Shown: positions 1-8,250, numbered from the stretch's first letter. The stretch is 64,000 nucleotides of DNA from Aquimarina sp. Aq107 (GCF_943733665.1 NZ_OX030782.1:248001-312000); one strand, 5' to 3'. Notes: generated from the sequence alone by a model not told the origin. Translations and numbers: made by a program.

Positions 1-711
1 TGATAATTGTGGATTTTCTTTTACGGATTTTATGCTCTGATATCCTATAAATCCTAAAAGAGCTCCATAGACGATTCCGCCAATAGCTTCTTCTATAAAT
101 AATTTACCAATTTCTGCGGTTACAGAACCTTCTCCATGATGTTCTCCCATTCCAGTGAGAATTAATATTCCAGAAAATACAACTACACCGATACCATCAT
201 TGAATAAGGATTCTCCTTCAATCTTAATTCCTAAGCTTTTGGCAATATTTGCTTTTTTAAGAATGGCCATCACAGCAATTGGATCGGTAGGCGATATCAA
301 TGCGCCAAATAGCAAAGCATCTAAAAAAGGTAACTCTATATTAATTAATTGCGCAGCACCAAAAGTCAAACCACCTACCAAAAATGTAGAAATCAAAACC
401 CCCAACGTTGCGAATAGGATTATGGGCCATTTTTCTTTTTTTAGTTCCTCAATATTTACGTGTAAGGCTCCTGCAAATAGTAAAAAACTTAAAATCCCAT
501 CTAATAACAAACTCCTAAAATCAGAATTAGCAACAATGTCACAAAAGAACTGATAGAAATGAGGGGCAATATTTTTACTCAATGTGATGATTACAACGGT
601 TATTAAACTTAATAACATCAATGCAATCGTAGCAGGCATTTTTAACCATTTGTAGTTTATAAAACTAAAAAAAGCAGCAATCGAAAAAATAATACTGAAG
701 GATTGTAACAT
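1..711 (-). CDS. Na+/H+ antiporter, CPA1/NhaP type (partial, C-terminus outside window)
   Basis: This is the first 237 residues of a cation:proton antiporter of the CPA1 family, an inner-membrane exchanger for Na+ or K+ against H+. The reading frame is open from ATG at 711 to the window edge. Hydrophobic segments follow one another throughout. The family signatures are visible: SPTDPIAV near residues 140-147 and EGESLFNDG near 165-173, the latter holding the conserved Asn-Asp of the ion site. The start fits the usual N-terminal hydrophobic helix. It lies downstream of the Rieske operon on the same strand, but a hairpin at 768-789 and about 110 bases separate them, so it is probably a separate transcription unit. 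Ion specificity cannot be read from this part. Confidence 0.9.
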   Translation of the reverse strand, partial: MLQSFSIIFSIAAFFSFINYKWLKMPATIALMLLSLITVVIITLSKNIAPHFYQFFCDIVANSDFRSLLLDGILSFLLFAGALHVNIEELKKEKWPIILFATLGVLISTFLVGGLTFGAAQLINIELPFLDALLFGALISPTDPIAVMAILKKANIAKSLGIKIEGESLFNDGIGVVVFSGILILTGMGEHHGEGSVTAEIGKLFIEEAIGGIVYGALLGFIGYQSIKSVKENPQLS

Positions 712-767
712 GGTTCTTAAGATTATAATTTGCGTATAAGTTTTTAAACATGGTGATTCTATAAAAC

Positions 768-789
768 CTTCTGTATTGTATAACAGAAG
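768..789 (-). terminator. Probable weak terminator of the Rieske operon
   Basis: CTTCTGT (768-774) and ACAGAAG (783-789) form a 7-bp stem with an 8-nt loop. Read on the minus strand it is followed by GTTTTAT. It begins 31 bases past the stop of the Rieske-ThDP gene. The stem is short, so termination may be partial. Confidence 0.45.
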
Positions 790-819
790 CGCTTTGGGAC
801 TTTTTAAACTTATGTTTAC

Positions 820-2775
820 CTAAATAAGTTTCACATCCGTTATGATTTCTAAAAGAGCTGGACCATTATGATCTCTTAGTTTTTCTAATGCGGGAATTAG
901 TTCTTCTTTTTTAGTCACTTTGATGCCTAAAGCACCGCAATTTTCGGCATATTTAGCAAAACTTACATTATGTAATGAAGTTTGCCAGACATCTAATTCA
1001 GCGGCTTTTTGTTCTTTAGAAATTTTTCCTAATTCGGAGTTGTTGAGCAAGACATGCTTAATGTTCATATTGTATTTCACCAACGTCATCATTTCTGCTA
1101 AATATTGACCAAAACCACCATCTCCAGAAACTGACCAAATAGGCCTTTCTTTTCCTTTGGCAGCCCAAGCTCCCATAGCAGCAGGTAACGAAAATCCAAT
1201 GGAACCTAGATATCCTGACATTAATATAGATTGATTTTTAGGTTCGAAGTACCTTCCAAAAGAATAAGTATTATTACCAACATCTACAGCAATTACTGCA
1301 TTAGAGGGAGTAACTTTATTCATTGCCTCAAAAACTGCAATAGAACTTATTCCATTATCACCTTGATCTTTTAATCGATTTGCTTTTTCTTCTTTCCAAA
1401 TATCCCAACGTTCAGCAATTTCTGATCTTCTATCGATAGTATCAATATTATTTTCTGTTTGTTCCTCTATGAGAGATAGCGTTTCCGAAATTTCTCCCCA
1501 AAGCGCAGCATCTATTTTATGAAACTTACTTAATGCTGTAGGGTCATAGTCGACCTGAATGATTGGTTTTTTAGGAGTAATTCCTGTATGATTGGAAAAG
1601 GATGCTCCAAATACAATGAGTAAGTCACTTTCGTTCATAAACCAGGAAGCAATGGGAGTTCCACTACGACCTAATACTCCGCAACCCAATTCATGATCAT
1701 CAGGAATAAGTCCTTTTCCTTTAAAGGTAGTGATAACAGGACACCTTAATTTATTGGCAAAATCTATAATTGCTTTCATATGAAACCTTGCTCCATGACC
1801 AACAATAATAGCAGGCTTTTTTGATTCTGAAATCATCGAAACGGCTTTTGTTACCATTTGTCTTGGTGGAGAAATATTCATCGGAGTTATTCTTCCTTCA
1901 GGAGTTTGTGCTTCTTCACCTATAGTTTTTGGCATAAAAGCTACTTCATCTGGGAAAGTAATATGTGATACATTTCTATTGAGTATCGCACTTTTAATGG
2001 CTAAACTCATTAATTCACTATGCTTAGAATTCTGTTGGACAGGATGATTAAAATCAGCTACAGTTTGGAATGCCTTGACCAAATCTACTTCCTGAAAAGC
2101 ACCGGTACCCATCACTTGGGTATTTACTTGTCCAGAAAATGCTAATAAAGGAGCTCTATCTACCTTAGCATCCCACATACCTGTAAACATATTAGTAGAA
2201 CCAGGTCCTGCAATACCAAAACATACAGCTGGTTTGCCCATTAATTTTCCATAAGCCGAAGCGGCAAAGGCGGCAGCGCCTTCATGACGAATACCAAAAT
2301 ATTGTAGCTTCCCTTGTTTTTCTAATCGCATCATGGCATCTGCAACTCCAAGGTTAGAATGACCTACCATTCCAAAAACGGTATCAACATCCCAGTTAAC
2401 CATAGTTTGTATCATAACATCAGAAATAGTATCCTGATGTTTAGGTTCTTCTGGAATACCAACTAAGATTGCATCCCCATCTTCTTTTACCTCAAAAGTG
2501 GTAACTCCATCATCATAACCTCCTGGAGGTAATCCTGTACAAGGGTCAAAATCCCAACCGTGCCAAGGACATCGTAACAAACCATTCTCTATAGAGCCTT
2601 CTCCTAGAGGACCTCCTTGATGCGGACATTTATTATCTAAAGCAGAAAATTTACCATTATAATGAGTGAGACAAACACCTTGGTGACCAGCGGTAACAGT
2701 TTGTACTCTTCCTTCTGGGAGTCTATCTTTATTATCTAGTACTTTATACCAAACAGTTTCTTTTTTTGAAGTCAT
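820..2775 (-). CDS. Rieske 2Fe-2S domain fused to a ThDP-dependent enzyme (pyruvate oxidase / acetolactate synthase-like)
   Basis: A 651-residue fusion. Residues 1-108 are a Rieske-type ferredoxin domain with Cys50-x-His52 and Cys69-x2-His72 (CPHQGG and CPWHGW). Residues 115-651 are a complete thiamine-diphosphate enzyme of the pyruvate oxidase/acetolactate synthase fold: the PYR domain carries RHEGAAA with the catalytic Glu165, a central FAD/nucleotide-type domain follows, and the PP domain has GDGG at 551-554 and Asn-Asn near 578-579 as the Mg-ThDP motif. In this superfamily such enzymes decarboxylate 2-oxo acids or ligate them. The covalent Rieske domain suggests that electrons from the reaction leave through an iron-sulfur centre rather than to O2 or a quinone; that is inference. 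It is the last gene of a five-gene operon, 17 bases after the DUF2721-like gene. The substrate is unknown. Confidence 0.88.
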   Translation of the reverse strand: MTSKKETVWYKVLDNKDRLPEGRVQTVTAGHQGVCLTHYNGKFSALDNKCPHQGGPLGEGSIENGLLRCPWHGWDFDPCTGLPPGGYDDGVTTFEVKEDGDAILVGIPEEPKHQDTISDVMIQTMVNWDVDTVFGMVGHSNLGVADAMMRLEKQGKLQYFGIRHEGAAAFAASAYGKLMGKPAVCFGIAGPGSTNMFTGMWDAKVDRAPLLAFSGQVNTQVMGTGAFQEVDLVKAFQTVADFNHPVQQNSKHSELMSLAIKSAILNRNVSHITFPDEVAFMPKTIGEEAQTPEGRITPMNISPPRQMVTKAVSMISESKKPAIIVGHGARFHMKAIIDFANKLRCPVITTFKGKGLIPDDHELGCGVLGRSGTPIASWFMNESDLLIVFGASFSNHTGITPKKPIIQVDYDPTALSKFHKIDAALWGEISETLSLIEEQTENNIDTIDRRSEIAERWDIWKEEKANRLKDQGDNGISSIAVFEAMNKVTPSNAVIAVDVGNNTYSFGRYFEPKNQSILMSGYLGSIGFSLPAAMGAWAAKGKERPIWSVSGDGGFGQYLAEMMTLVKYNMNIKHVLLNNSELGKISKEQKAAELDVWQTSLHNVSFAKYAENCGALGIKVTKKEELIPALEKLRDHNGPALLEIITDVKLI

Positions 2776-2792
2776 GATTGCTTTTTAAGATG

Positions 2793-3176
2793 TTAGAATT
2801 TGTTGTGATATTGATCTTGTCTTATTTTTACAGCCCTAAATGAGTATATAATTAAGGCTATTAAACCTAACAGGGCGCTGGTAATTCCGGCAATGGTAAT
2901 ATAAATGGTAGCATTGAAATCGGTATCGATACTCTTATAAATCCCTGAAACTAATGCAGAAATCACAAAACTAGCAACAGCAATATATAAGAAAACCATA
3001 GCGCTATTTAGTAGTTTAAGTTGTCTTAACTTTCGCTCAATCAATTGTTCTTTTATTATATCTTCTGTAATCAATGTTTTAATCTCTGTACTGAGATTAA
3101 CCAAAAGATTAGAGGTAGATAATATCAATAGTCCAATCCCGGGAATAATAGTAGCAGGTAGATACCAATTTTCCAT
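2793..3176 (-). CDS. Small membrane protein, DUF2721-like
   Basis: A 127-residue inner-membrane protein. An N-terminal hydrophobic stretch (about 7-27) is followed by a charged segment with ERKLRQLKLL (about 47-57), then two strong hydrophobic helices (about 58-80 and 89-112) and a short basic tail. This order of helix, charged Arg-rich loop, two helices resembles DUF2721 proteins, whose function is not known. It starts 5 bases after the stop of the preceding gene and lies between the two Rieske fusions, so it probably tethers or assists that system at the membrane. That role is inference from position only. Confidence 0.6.
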   Translation of the reverse strand: MENWYLPATIIPGIGLLILSTSNLLVNLSTEIKTLITEDIIKEQLIERKLRQLKLLNSAMVFLYIAVASFVISALVSGIYKSIDTDFNATIYITIAGITSALLGLIALIIYSFRAVKIRQDQYHNKF

Positions 3177-3181
3177 AGGTT

Positions 3182-3934
3182 CTAATTTTTATAAGTAGAA
3201 ATAGCTTCTTTAAAGAAAGTAACTCCTTTTTCTTCATCAATACCAGAAATTGATAAAACCGCTCCTTTAAAACCTTCATTTTTCCATTCACCTAATGATA
3301 ATGGATTAAACGTAGCGGTATCTAAACTATCGTGACCTTTATACCCACTGATATAGAAGTAATAGTCATTATGGGTGCTATCAGGAATTGCCATTCCTAA
3401 TCCAATAGCAACACCAGCTTTATCTTTTAATTGAGCAAATGCTCCCGAATCGAAATGATGTGGCCATATCCGAATATCAGATTCGAGTGATGAAGTATTT
3501 AATGTTTTTTCTAGTACTTTATGTGCTAAGATTCGATTTTGTAATAGTTCTTGAAGTATACTGTCAGAAGGTTTTTCGAAAACGTAGTCATCCGTTAATG
3601 TATCGTAAGGAAGTTCATAGTGTAGTTTGTAAGTATAAGGGGTTTTGATTCCTAACGAAGTAGTTAATGATTCTAACCAATTAAGAATTTCTCTATGTGT
3701 TTTTTTATCTAATGAAAGGCTTAGTCTAACCGTATTATTAGCAACCCAATGGAGGGCAAAATTTAGATAATCAAAAGTTATCTTACATCCTCTATCGTTT
3801 AAAGGCCAGGTTTCTAGATATCCTTTTTCTTTATTAAACCCTAAGTTCGTATGACTGTCATCGTCTTTTTTTGATAAAAAGCTGATACTTGCTGTAGCTA
3901 AATATTGAGCTGCTAGATGTATTTGATTAGACAT
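3182..3934 (-). CDS. Conserved hypothetical protein of the Rieske operon
   Basis: I do not recognise this 250-residue soluble protein. No signal peptide or membrane helix is seen. It is rich in aromatic residues, with a conspicuous IWPHHFDSG stretch near residues 157-165 that contains two adjacent histidines and an aspartate and could bind a metal or cofactor. The C-terminal half has short strands with many Gly and Tyr (YYFYISGYKG near 192-201). It lies 30 bases downstream of the Rieske-FMN gene and 5 bases upstream of the DUF2721-like gene, so it is co-transcribed with both Rieske fusions. It may be a fourth component of the same pathway. No function is assigned. Confidence 0.8.
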   Translation of the reverse strand: MSNQIHLAAQYLATASISFLSKKDDDSHTNLGFNKEKGYLETWPLNDRGCKITFDYLNFALHWVANNTVRLSLSLDKKTHREILNWLESLTTSLGIKTPYTYKLHYELPYDTLTDDYVFEKPSDSILQELLQNRILAHKVLEKTLNTSSLESDIRIWPHHFDSGAFAQLKDKAGVAIGLGMAIPDSTHNDYYFYISGYKGHDSLDTATFNPLSLGEWKNEGFKGAVLSISGIDEEKGVTFFKEAISTYKN

Positions 3935-3964
3935 AGTTATTTTATTTTTTTAAGGTTTTATGAT

Positions 3965-5575
3965 TTATAATACTCCGGCGTAGTTAATTCCAGTTAATTT
4001 ATGCATATCCTGATCAAAAGTTGATAAATCATCATGATTGAATTTTGAAACATCATCGTACCCACAAGCTCTAGCAACAACTTTAATTAAGTTATTAGTT
4101 GCATCAAAATAGTTATGTAATTGCTTTGCTGAAGATTCTATAATCAATCTGCTTCTTAAAGATTCTTTTTGCGTTGCGATACCTACTGGACAGTTGTTAC
4201 TTCCACATGCACGCATCCCTAAACAACCGATAGCTTGTAATGCTGAATTAGATACTGCGATAGCATCAGCGCCAAGCATCATTGCTTTTGCAAAATCCTC
4301 TGCGATTCTTAATCCTCCAGTGATAATTAAAGTTACATCGGTAGCACCAACTTTATCAAGATATTTTCTTGCTCTTGCTAAAGCAGGAATTGTAGGTACA
4401 TTAATATTATCACGTAAAATTGTAGGAGCAGATCCTGTCCCACCACCGCGACCATCTAGGATGATGTAATCTACACCAACGTCCAAAGCAAACTGGATGT
4501 CTTTTTCGATATGACTGGCAGCAATTTTAAAACCAATTGGAATTCCACCAGTTCGATCTCGTACTTTTTCTGCAAAAGCTTTGAAATCTTTCACTCCATG
4601 AAAATCAGGGAATGTTGCTGGAGAGATAGCAGTTTCTCCTTCATTTAGACCTCTAACACTTGCTATTTCTTTACTCACTTTACTGCCTGGTAAGTGGCCA
4701 CCTGTACCTGTTTTTGCTCCTTGTCCTCCTTTAAAATGAAATGCTTGTACATTATCTAATTTATCCCAGGAAAAACCAAACTGAGCAGAAGCTAACTCAT
4801 AAAAATATTTGGTATTGCTTTCTTGTTCCTGTGGTAACATTCCACCTTCTCCAGAACAAATTCCAGTGCCTGCCATTTCTGCTCCTCGGGATAAAGCAAT
4901 TTTAGCTTCTCGTGATAAAGCTCCAAAACTCATATCACTTACAAACAAAGGAATATCCAATTCTAAAGGCTTTTTTGCTTTGGCTCCAATAACAACTTTG
5001 GTCGCTACTTCTTCGTTATCTAATAATGGTCTAGTTGCTAGCTGAGCTGGTAAAAACTGGATGTCACTCCATTTGGGTAATGTATTTCTATCAACTCCCA
5101 TAGAAGCAGAGAATCCGTGATGTCCAAGATTTTTTAACCCATTTTTAGCAAGCTCTTTAATGTATCCAGTGTATGGTTCTGTATCTTCTGGATGTGTATC
5201 TGCATAAGCACCTAAATATTCATCTCTATTAAATGGTTGCGGTTGATCAAGAAGGTAATCATCAATTTCAGATTCATCTACATATAAAGTATCTCCATCA
5301 ATTTTAGTGCTAAATTTATGTAAAACCTCTTTATTATTGTATTCAGAAACACCAGTATCGTATCGGTAATCCCAACCGTGTACACCACATATTAGGTTAT
5401 GACCATCCACATGTCCATCAGCCATCAATGCACCTCGATGTAAACATCTACCATATAGGACCGAAATTTCTTTATCAAATTTTACAATAACTAAATCTAA
5501 TCCATTTACTAAAGCATGAGTCGGTTGTTTGTTTTCTAAATTACTAATCTGAGCAATTGCTACTGGTTTTTTCAT
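3965..5575 (-). CDS. Rieske 2Fe-2S domain fused to an FMN glutamate-synthase-like domain
   Basis: A 536-residue fusion. Residues 1-105 form a Rieske-like domain with Cys44-x-His46 and Cys63-x2-His66 (CLHRG and CGVHGW). Residues 150-500 match the FMN-binding, TIM-barrel central domain of glutamate synthase (GltB): GEGG at 243-246, KGGQGAKTG near 282-290, LDGRGGGTGSAP near 373-384, and CLGMRACGSNNC with Cys451, Cys457 and Cys462 in the C-x5-C-x4-C spacing of the GltB 3Fe-4S cluster. The class II amidotransferase domain of GltB is absent, so it cannot hydrolyse glutamine by itself. Stand-alone FMN/3Fe-4S domains of this type are oxidoreductases of mostly unknown substrate; the Rieske domain probably serves electron transfer. 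It starts 9 bases after the Crp/Fnr gene. Confidence 0.9.
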   Translation of the reverse strand: MKKPVAIAQISNLENKQPTHALVNGLDLVIVKFDKEISVLYGRCLHRGALMADGHVDGHNLICGVHGWDYRYDTGVSEYNNKEVLHKFSTKIDGDTLYVDESEIDDYLLDQPQPFNRDEYLGAYADTHPEDTEPYTGYIKELAKNGLKNLGHHGFSASMGVDRNTLPKWSDIQFLPAQLATRPLLDNEEVATKVVIGAKAKKPLELDIPLFVSDMSFGALSREAKIALSRGAEMAGTGICSGEGGMLPQEQESNTKYFYELASAQFGFSWDKLDNVQAFHFKGGQGAKTGTGGHLPGSKVSKEIASVRGLNEGETAISPATFPDFHGVKDFKAFAEKVRDRTGGIPIGFKIAASHIEKDIQFALDVGVDYIILDGRGGGTGSAPTILRDNINVPTIPALARARKYLDKVGATDVTLIITGGLRIAEDFAKAMMLGADAIAVSNSALQAIGCLGMRACGSNNCPVGIATQKESLRSRLIIESSAKQLHNYFDATNNLIKVVARACGYDDVSKFNHDDLSTFDQDMHKLTGINYAGVL

Positions 5576-5584
5576 GAGTCTATG

Positions 5585-6268
5585 TTAATTTTGAATTGTG
5601 TGTTGCTTTGTCGTGTTAAGTATAGATATAGATTGTGTGTTATAATCTATAACACCTTCTTTGCGTAAAATGCTTAAGGTGTTACTAACTGTTTGTCTAG
5701 AAGTATTGGTTAAATTGGCAATATCTTTATGCGTTAACAGGTTTTTTGCTATTATATTTTTTTCTGTTTGTTCTCCAAACTCTTTGATATAATCTATTAC
5801 AAATTCTTTGATTCGAGTTGAACTATCTTTATATAGTAAATCTTGTAAACGTCTCTCTAGTTTTTTGATTCGTAAACCATATATTTTTAGAACACCGTTT
5901 TTAAGAGATTTATGTTTCTCCATAATTTGTTTCATTCTAAAAGATTCTATATAACAGACAATACAATCTTCGAGTGCAATAGCTTGTTCTTCTATAGAGA
6001 GTTGTTCGTCGTAGATCGATAGTTCACCAAAGATGTGTCCTTTTTTTACGATATACTTTACATTTTTACTATTGATATCAATAATCTTAACGGTTCCTTT
6101 TTTTAGAAAAAAAACGCTTTTATGATCATTATTGATTAATTGGATGGTAGCTCCTTTATCGATGTTTTTCATCTCAAGAATTTCACACATTCGCATCATG
6201 GTAATTCTACCAAGTTTATTAAATAAATTAAAACCTTCTAGAAACCAATATTTGGTATATGTGTTCAA
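5585..6268 (-). CDS. Crp/Fnr family transcriptional regulator
   Basis: A 227-residue regulator. Residues about 25-125 form a cyclic-nucleotide-binding-type beta roll (GELSIYDEQ near 81-89), a long dimerisation helix covers about 113-145, and a winged HTH covers about 165-215 with THKDIANLTNTSRQTVS as helix-turn-helix. The Arg that binds the cyclic phosphate in CRP is not in place in the phosphate cassette, and the N-terminal cysteine set of FNR is missing, so the ligand is probably neither cAMP nor a 4Fe-4S cluster. The start is TTG at 6268: the N-terminal YWFLEGFNLF helix belongs to the fold, and the frame closes at a stop only five codons upstream. It heads the Rieske operon and probably regulates it. 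Confidence 0.88.
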   Translation of the reverse strand: MNTYTKYWFLEGFNLFNKLGRITMMRMCEILEMKNIDKGATIQLINNDHKSVFFLKKGTVKIIDINSKNVKYIVKKGHIFGELSIYDEQLSIEEQAIALEDCIVCYIESFRMKQIMEKHKSLKNGVLKIYGLRIKKLERRLQDLLYKDSSTRIKEFVIDYIKEFGEQTEKNIIAKNLLTHKDIANLTNTSRQTVSNTLSILRKEGVIDYNTQSISILNTTKQHTIQN

Positions 6269-6690
6269 TGAAGTGTGAGTTTAGTTAGTATTGTTAAATG
6301 TAAGGATTTTTAATAGTACTCATTATTAATAAATTATGAGAAGTTACTTTAGACGACAATTATAGATTTTTCTTACAGTTTATAGGTAGTTATCGGTTTA
6401 CCGGAATAGGTCGTAAAAGTTTATGAGAATATGCTGAAATTAGTACTCCACATTTTTAAATCTTCTCAGGACTTTTGATAATCCGATATTATTTCTTCTA
6501 TCCTCTCTAGGCGTTTTTAAAATTTCTTTTATTACAATCCTTTTTCTTTACGCCGCTACTATTTTTAGTAATCGATTAAATAGAATGTTATACCAGTAGC
6601 ATAACTCCGAAGGAGACGCTTTAATAATACGTTTTTAGAACTGATAGCGAGTAGTTTTTAAAATGAATTGTTAATAGATATGAAGATAAA
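6269..6690. other. Intergenic region upstream of the Crp/Fnr-Rieske operon
   Basis: About 420 AT-rich bases without a credible gene on either strand. It must hold the promoter of the minus-strand operon, but I find no clear TAnnTTTG element. No CRP-like palindrome stands out. Confidence 0.5.
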
Positions 6691-6720
6691 TTAATCTAGA
6701 GAAACTAATCTCTAGATTAA
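6691..6720 (-). terminator. Intrinsic terminator of the ssb gene
   Basis: TTAATCTAGAGA (6691-6702) and TCTCTAGATTAA (6709-6720) form a perfect 12-bp stem with a 6-nt loop, starting 26 bases after the ssb stop. On the minus strand it is followed by TTTATCTT. The stem is AT-rich but long. Confidence 0.65.
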
Positions 6721-6745
6721 TTTAATAATGGTATTCCAAATAAAT

Positions 6746-7081
6746 TTATTTATTTCCCAGCATCAGGAATTCGTTACAAACTACTTCTGTTATATACCTT
6801 TTGTTTCCTTCGTTATCATCGTAACTGCGAGATGTAAGTTTACCTTCTATAGCGACTTCTTGACCTTTGTTTACATATTTCTCAATAATTTCTGCAGTTT
6901 TTCCCCAAGCTACAATATTATGCCATTGAGTGTCTGTAATTTTATCGCCTGCCTTATTATAATAATAATCGTTCGTGGCAATAGAAAATTTTGCAAGCTT
7001 TCTACCAGAATCAAGGTCTACGATTTCAGGTTCTTGTCCTAGGTTACCTATTAGTTGTACTTTGTTTTTTAACGTGTTCAT
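6746..7081 (-). CDS. ssb: Short single-stranded DNA-binding protein
   Basis: A 111-residue OB-fold SSB. It begins MNTLKNKVQLIGNLG and carries the usual WHNIVAWGKTAEIIEKYVNKG core near residues 53-73 and the final strand ITEVVCNEFLMLG. The protein stops directly after the OB fold: the glycine/proline-rich linker and the acidic C-terminal tip (DDxPF type), which recruits replication and repair partners, are both missing. It is therefore more likely an accessory SSB than the housekeeping one. The frame could open 22 codons earlier at 7147, but the family start is ATG 7081 with an A-rich leader just before it. A candidate promoter element TATGTTTG lies at 7169-7162. Confidence 0.9.
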   Translation of the reverse strand: MNTLKNKVQLIGNLGQEPEIVDLDSGRKLAKFSIATNDYYYNKAGDKITDTQWHNIVAWGKTAEIIEKYVNKGQEVAIEGKLTSRSYDDNEGNKRYITEVVCNEFLMLGNK

Positions 7082-7096
7082 GTTTTTAATTTTAGC

Positions 7097-7114
7097 ACCT
7101 GTTTTTTTACAGGT
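7097..7114 (-). other. Hairpin in the ssb 5' leader
   Basis: ACCTGT (7097-7102) and ACAGGT (7109-7114) pair around a T6 loop, 15 bases upstream of the ssb start. In the transcript it sits just before the translation start and could tune ribosome access. No known riboswitch or ribosomal leader fold is recognised. Confidence 0.35.
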
Positions 7115-7161
7115 AGATGAAACAATTTTTTGGTATCGAGTTTTCATTTATTTCGACAAGG

Positions 7162-7169
7162 CAAACATA
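7162..7169 (-). promoter_or_regulatory. Candidate -7 promoter element of ssb
   Basis: The minus strand reads TATGTTTG, an exact match to the Bacteroidota TAnnTTTG -7 element. It lies about 80 bases upstream of the ssb ATG. No TTG at the expected -33 distance was found, which lowers the confidence. Confidence 0.4.
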
Positions 7170-7334
7170 GATGCAGTTCCAAATAAGATTCGGTTAGGAA
7201 GTGTTTATTTTCGGTTGTAAACGTTTGTAGTCGTTTGTTTCTTTGTTTTAAGAATGATTTCTTCGAGTATTGTGAAAAATGATTTTAAAAGTTTATTTTT
7301 AAATAATAATACACTATTGATCAACATACATAGA

Positions 7335-7802
7335 ATGAGAACAAAGCAAATAGCAGATCGATTTAGAGAAGTGATATTAAACGGTGTTTGGATTGCTAAT
7401 ACTAATTATAAAGATCAATTATCAAACATAACTTGGAAACAGGCTAATACTAAGGTTGGATCACTAAATACGATAGCTTTACTCACTTTTCATATTAATT
7501 ATTATGTGTCTGGAGTTTTAAATGTTCTCAATGGAGGGCTTCTAGAGATAAAAGATAGTTATAGTTTTAATGCACCTGAGATTACCTCAGAAGAAGATTG
7601 GCATAGATTGCTTAATGATTTATGTACTAACGCTGAGGAATTTGCTAACTTAATTGAGGCCATGCCAGATGATCAACTAGATGAGGTTTTTGTTGATGAA
7701 AAATATGGAACTTATCAGAGAAATATAGACGCAATGATCGAGCATAGCTACTATCATTTAGGTCAAATTACATTAATCAAAAAAATGATAGCTAATGAAT
7801 GA
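7335..7802 (+). CDS. DinB-like four-helix protein (first of a pair)
   Basis: A protein of about 155 residues from the DinB/YfiT-like superfamily of putative metal-dependent four-helix-bundle enzymes. The C-terminal helix carries EHSYYHLGQI, with histidines spaced as in the DinB metal site, and an earlier His lies in LTFHINYY; together they would form the usual three-His site. The open frame extends 27 codons upstream to ATG 7254, but that part is not family-like, so ATG 7335 (MRTKQIADRF) is preferred. Known members transfer small thiols or remain uncharacterised. It overlaps the next DinB-like gene by 8 bases, so the two are probably coupled in translation and may act together. Confidence 0.75.
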   Translation: MRTKQIADRFREVILNGVWIANTNYKDQLSNITWKQANTKVGSLNTIALLTFHINYYVSGVLNVLNGGLLEIKDSYSFNAPEITSEEDWHRLLNDLCTNAEEFANLIEAMPDDQLDEVFVDEKYGTYQRNIDAMIEHSYYHLGQITLIKKMIANE

Positions 7803-8250
7803 TTCCATTATAGAAATATTGAAAACAATATTTGAAAGAGATTTAACCAAATTAAGAGTAGAAATAGAGTCCTATTCTAAAGAAGAAACTATGTGGATTG
7901 AGACGGAAAAAATTAGTAATTCTGCAGGAAATCTTAGCTTACATCTAGTAGGTAATTTAAATACATATTTAGGAGCTGAATATGGTAAAACTGGATATGT
8001 TAGGCAAAGAGATAAAGAATTCTCTCTGAAAAACGTTTCCAGAGTCGAGCTGATTTCTATGGTTAATGAAACTATGAAGGTGGTAAACGATTCATTAGAT
8101 ATGATTACTAAAGAAGATTTACAAAAGGAATATCCTAGAATACTGATGGACAATAATCCCAGTACCCAAAGATTTCTAGTGCACTTAACAACTCATTTAA
8201 CGTATCATCTAGGTCAAATAAATTATCATAGACGAATATTAGACGTGTAG
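7795..8250 (+). CDS. DinB-like protein (DUF1572 type, second of a pair)
   Basis: A 151-residue four-helix protein of the DinB superfamily, close to the DUF1572 group. Candidate metal ligands are LSLHLVGNLN near residue 50 and HLTTHLTYHLGQINYH in the last helix. It starts inside the end of the previous gene (ATG 7795, previous stop TGA 7800-7802), a coupled arrangement. The two proteins share the fold and the YHLGQI end motif but little other sequence, so this is an old duplication or a pairing of two subfamilies. The substrate is not known. Confidence 0.78.
   Translation: MNDSIIEILKTIFERDLTKLRVEIESYSKEETMWIETEKISNSAGNLSLHLVGNLNTYLGAEYGKTGYVRQRDKEFSLKNVSRVELISMVNETMKVVNDSLDMITKEDLQKEYPRILMDNNPSTQRFLVHLTTHLTYHLGQINYHRRILDV

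Noticed and set aside
155..553. 132-codon plus-strand frame at the window start
   Set aside because: It lies opposite the antiporter frame, whose membrane segments and SPTDP / EGESLFND motifs are clear; the plus-strand translation is not protein-like.
820..2775. Acetolactate synthase (ilvB)
   Set aside because: No ilvN or other branched-chain amino acid genes are nearby, and the Rieske fusion and operon context do not fit anabolic ALS.
3965..5575. Glutamate synthase large subunit (gltB)
   Set aside because: Only the FMN/3Fe-4S domain is present; the N-terminal amidotransferase and the C-terminal helix domain of GltB are missing and a Rieske domain takes their place.
5585..6268. FNR-type oxygen sensor
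   Set aside because: The N-terminal cysteine set that holds the 4Fe-4S cluster in FNR is missing.
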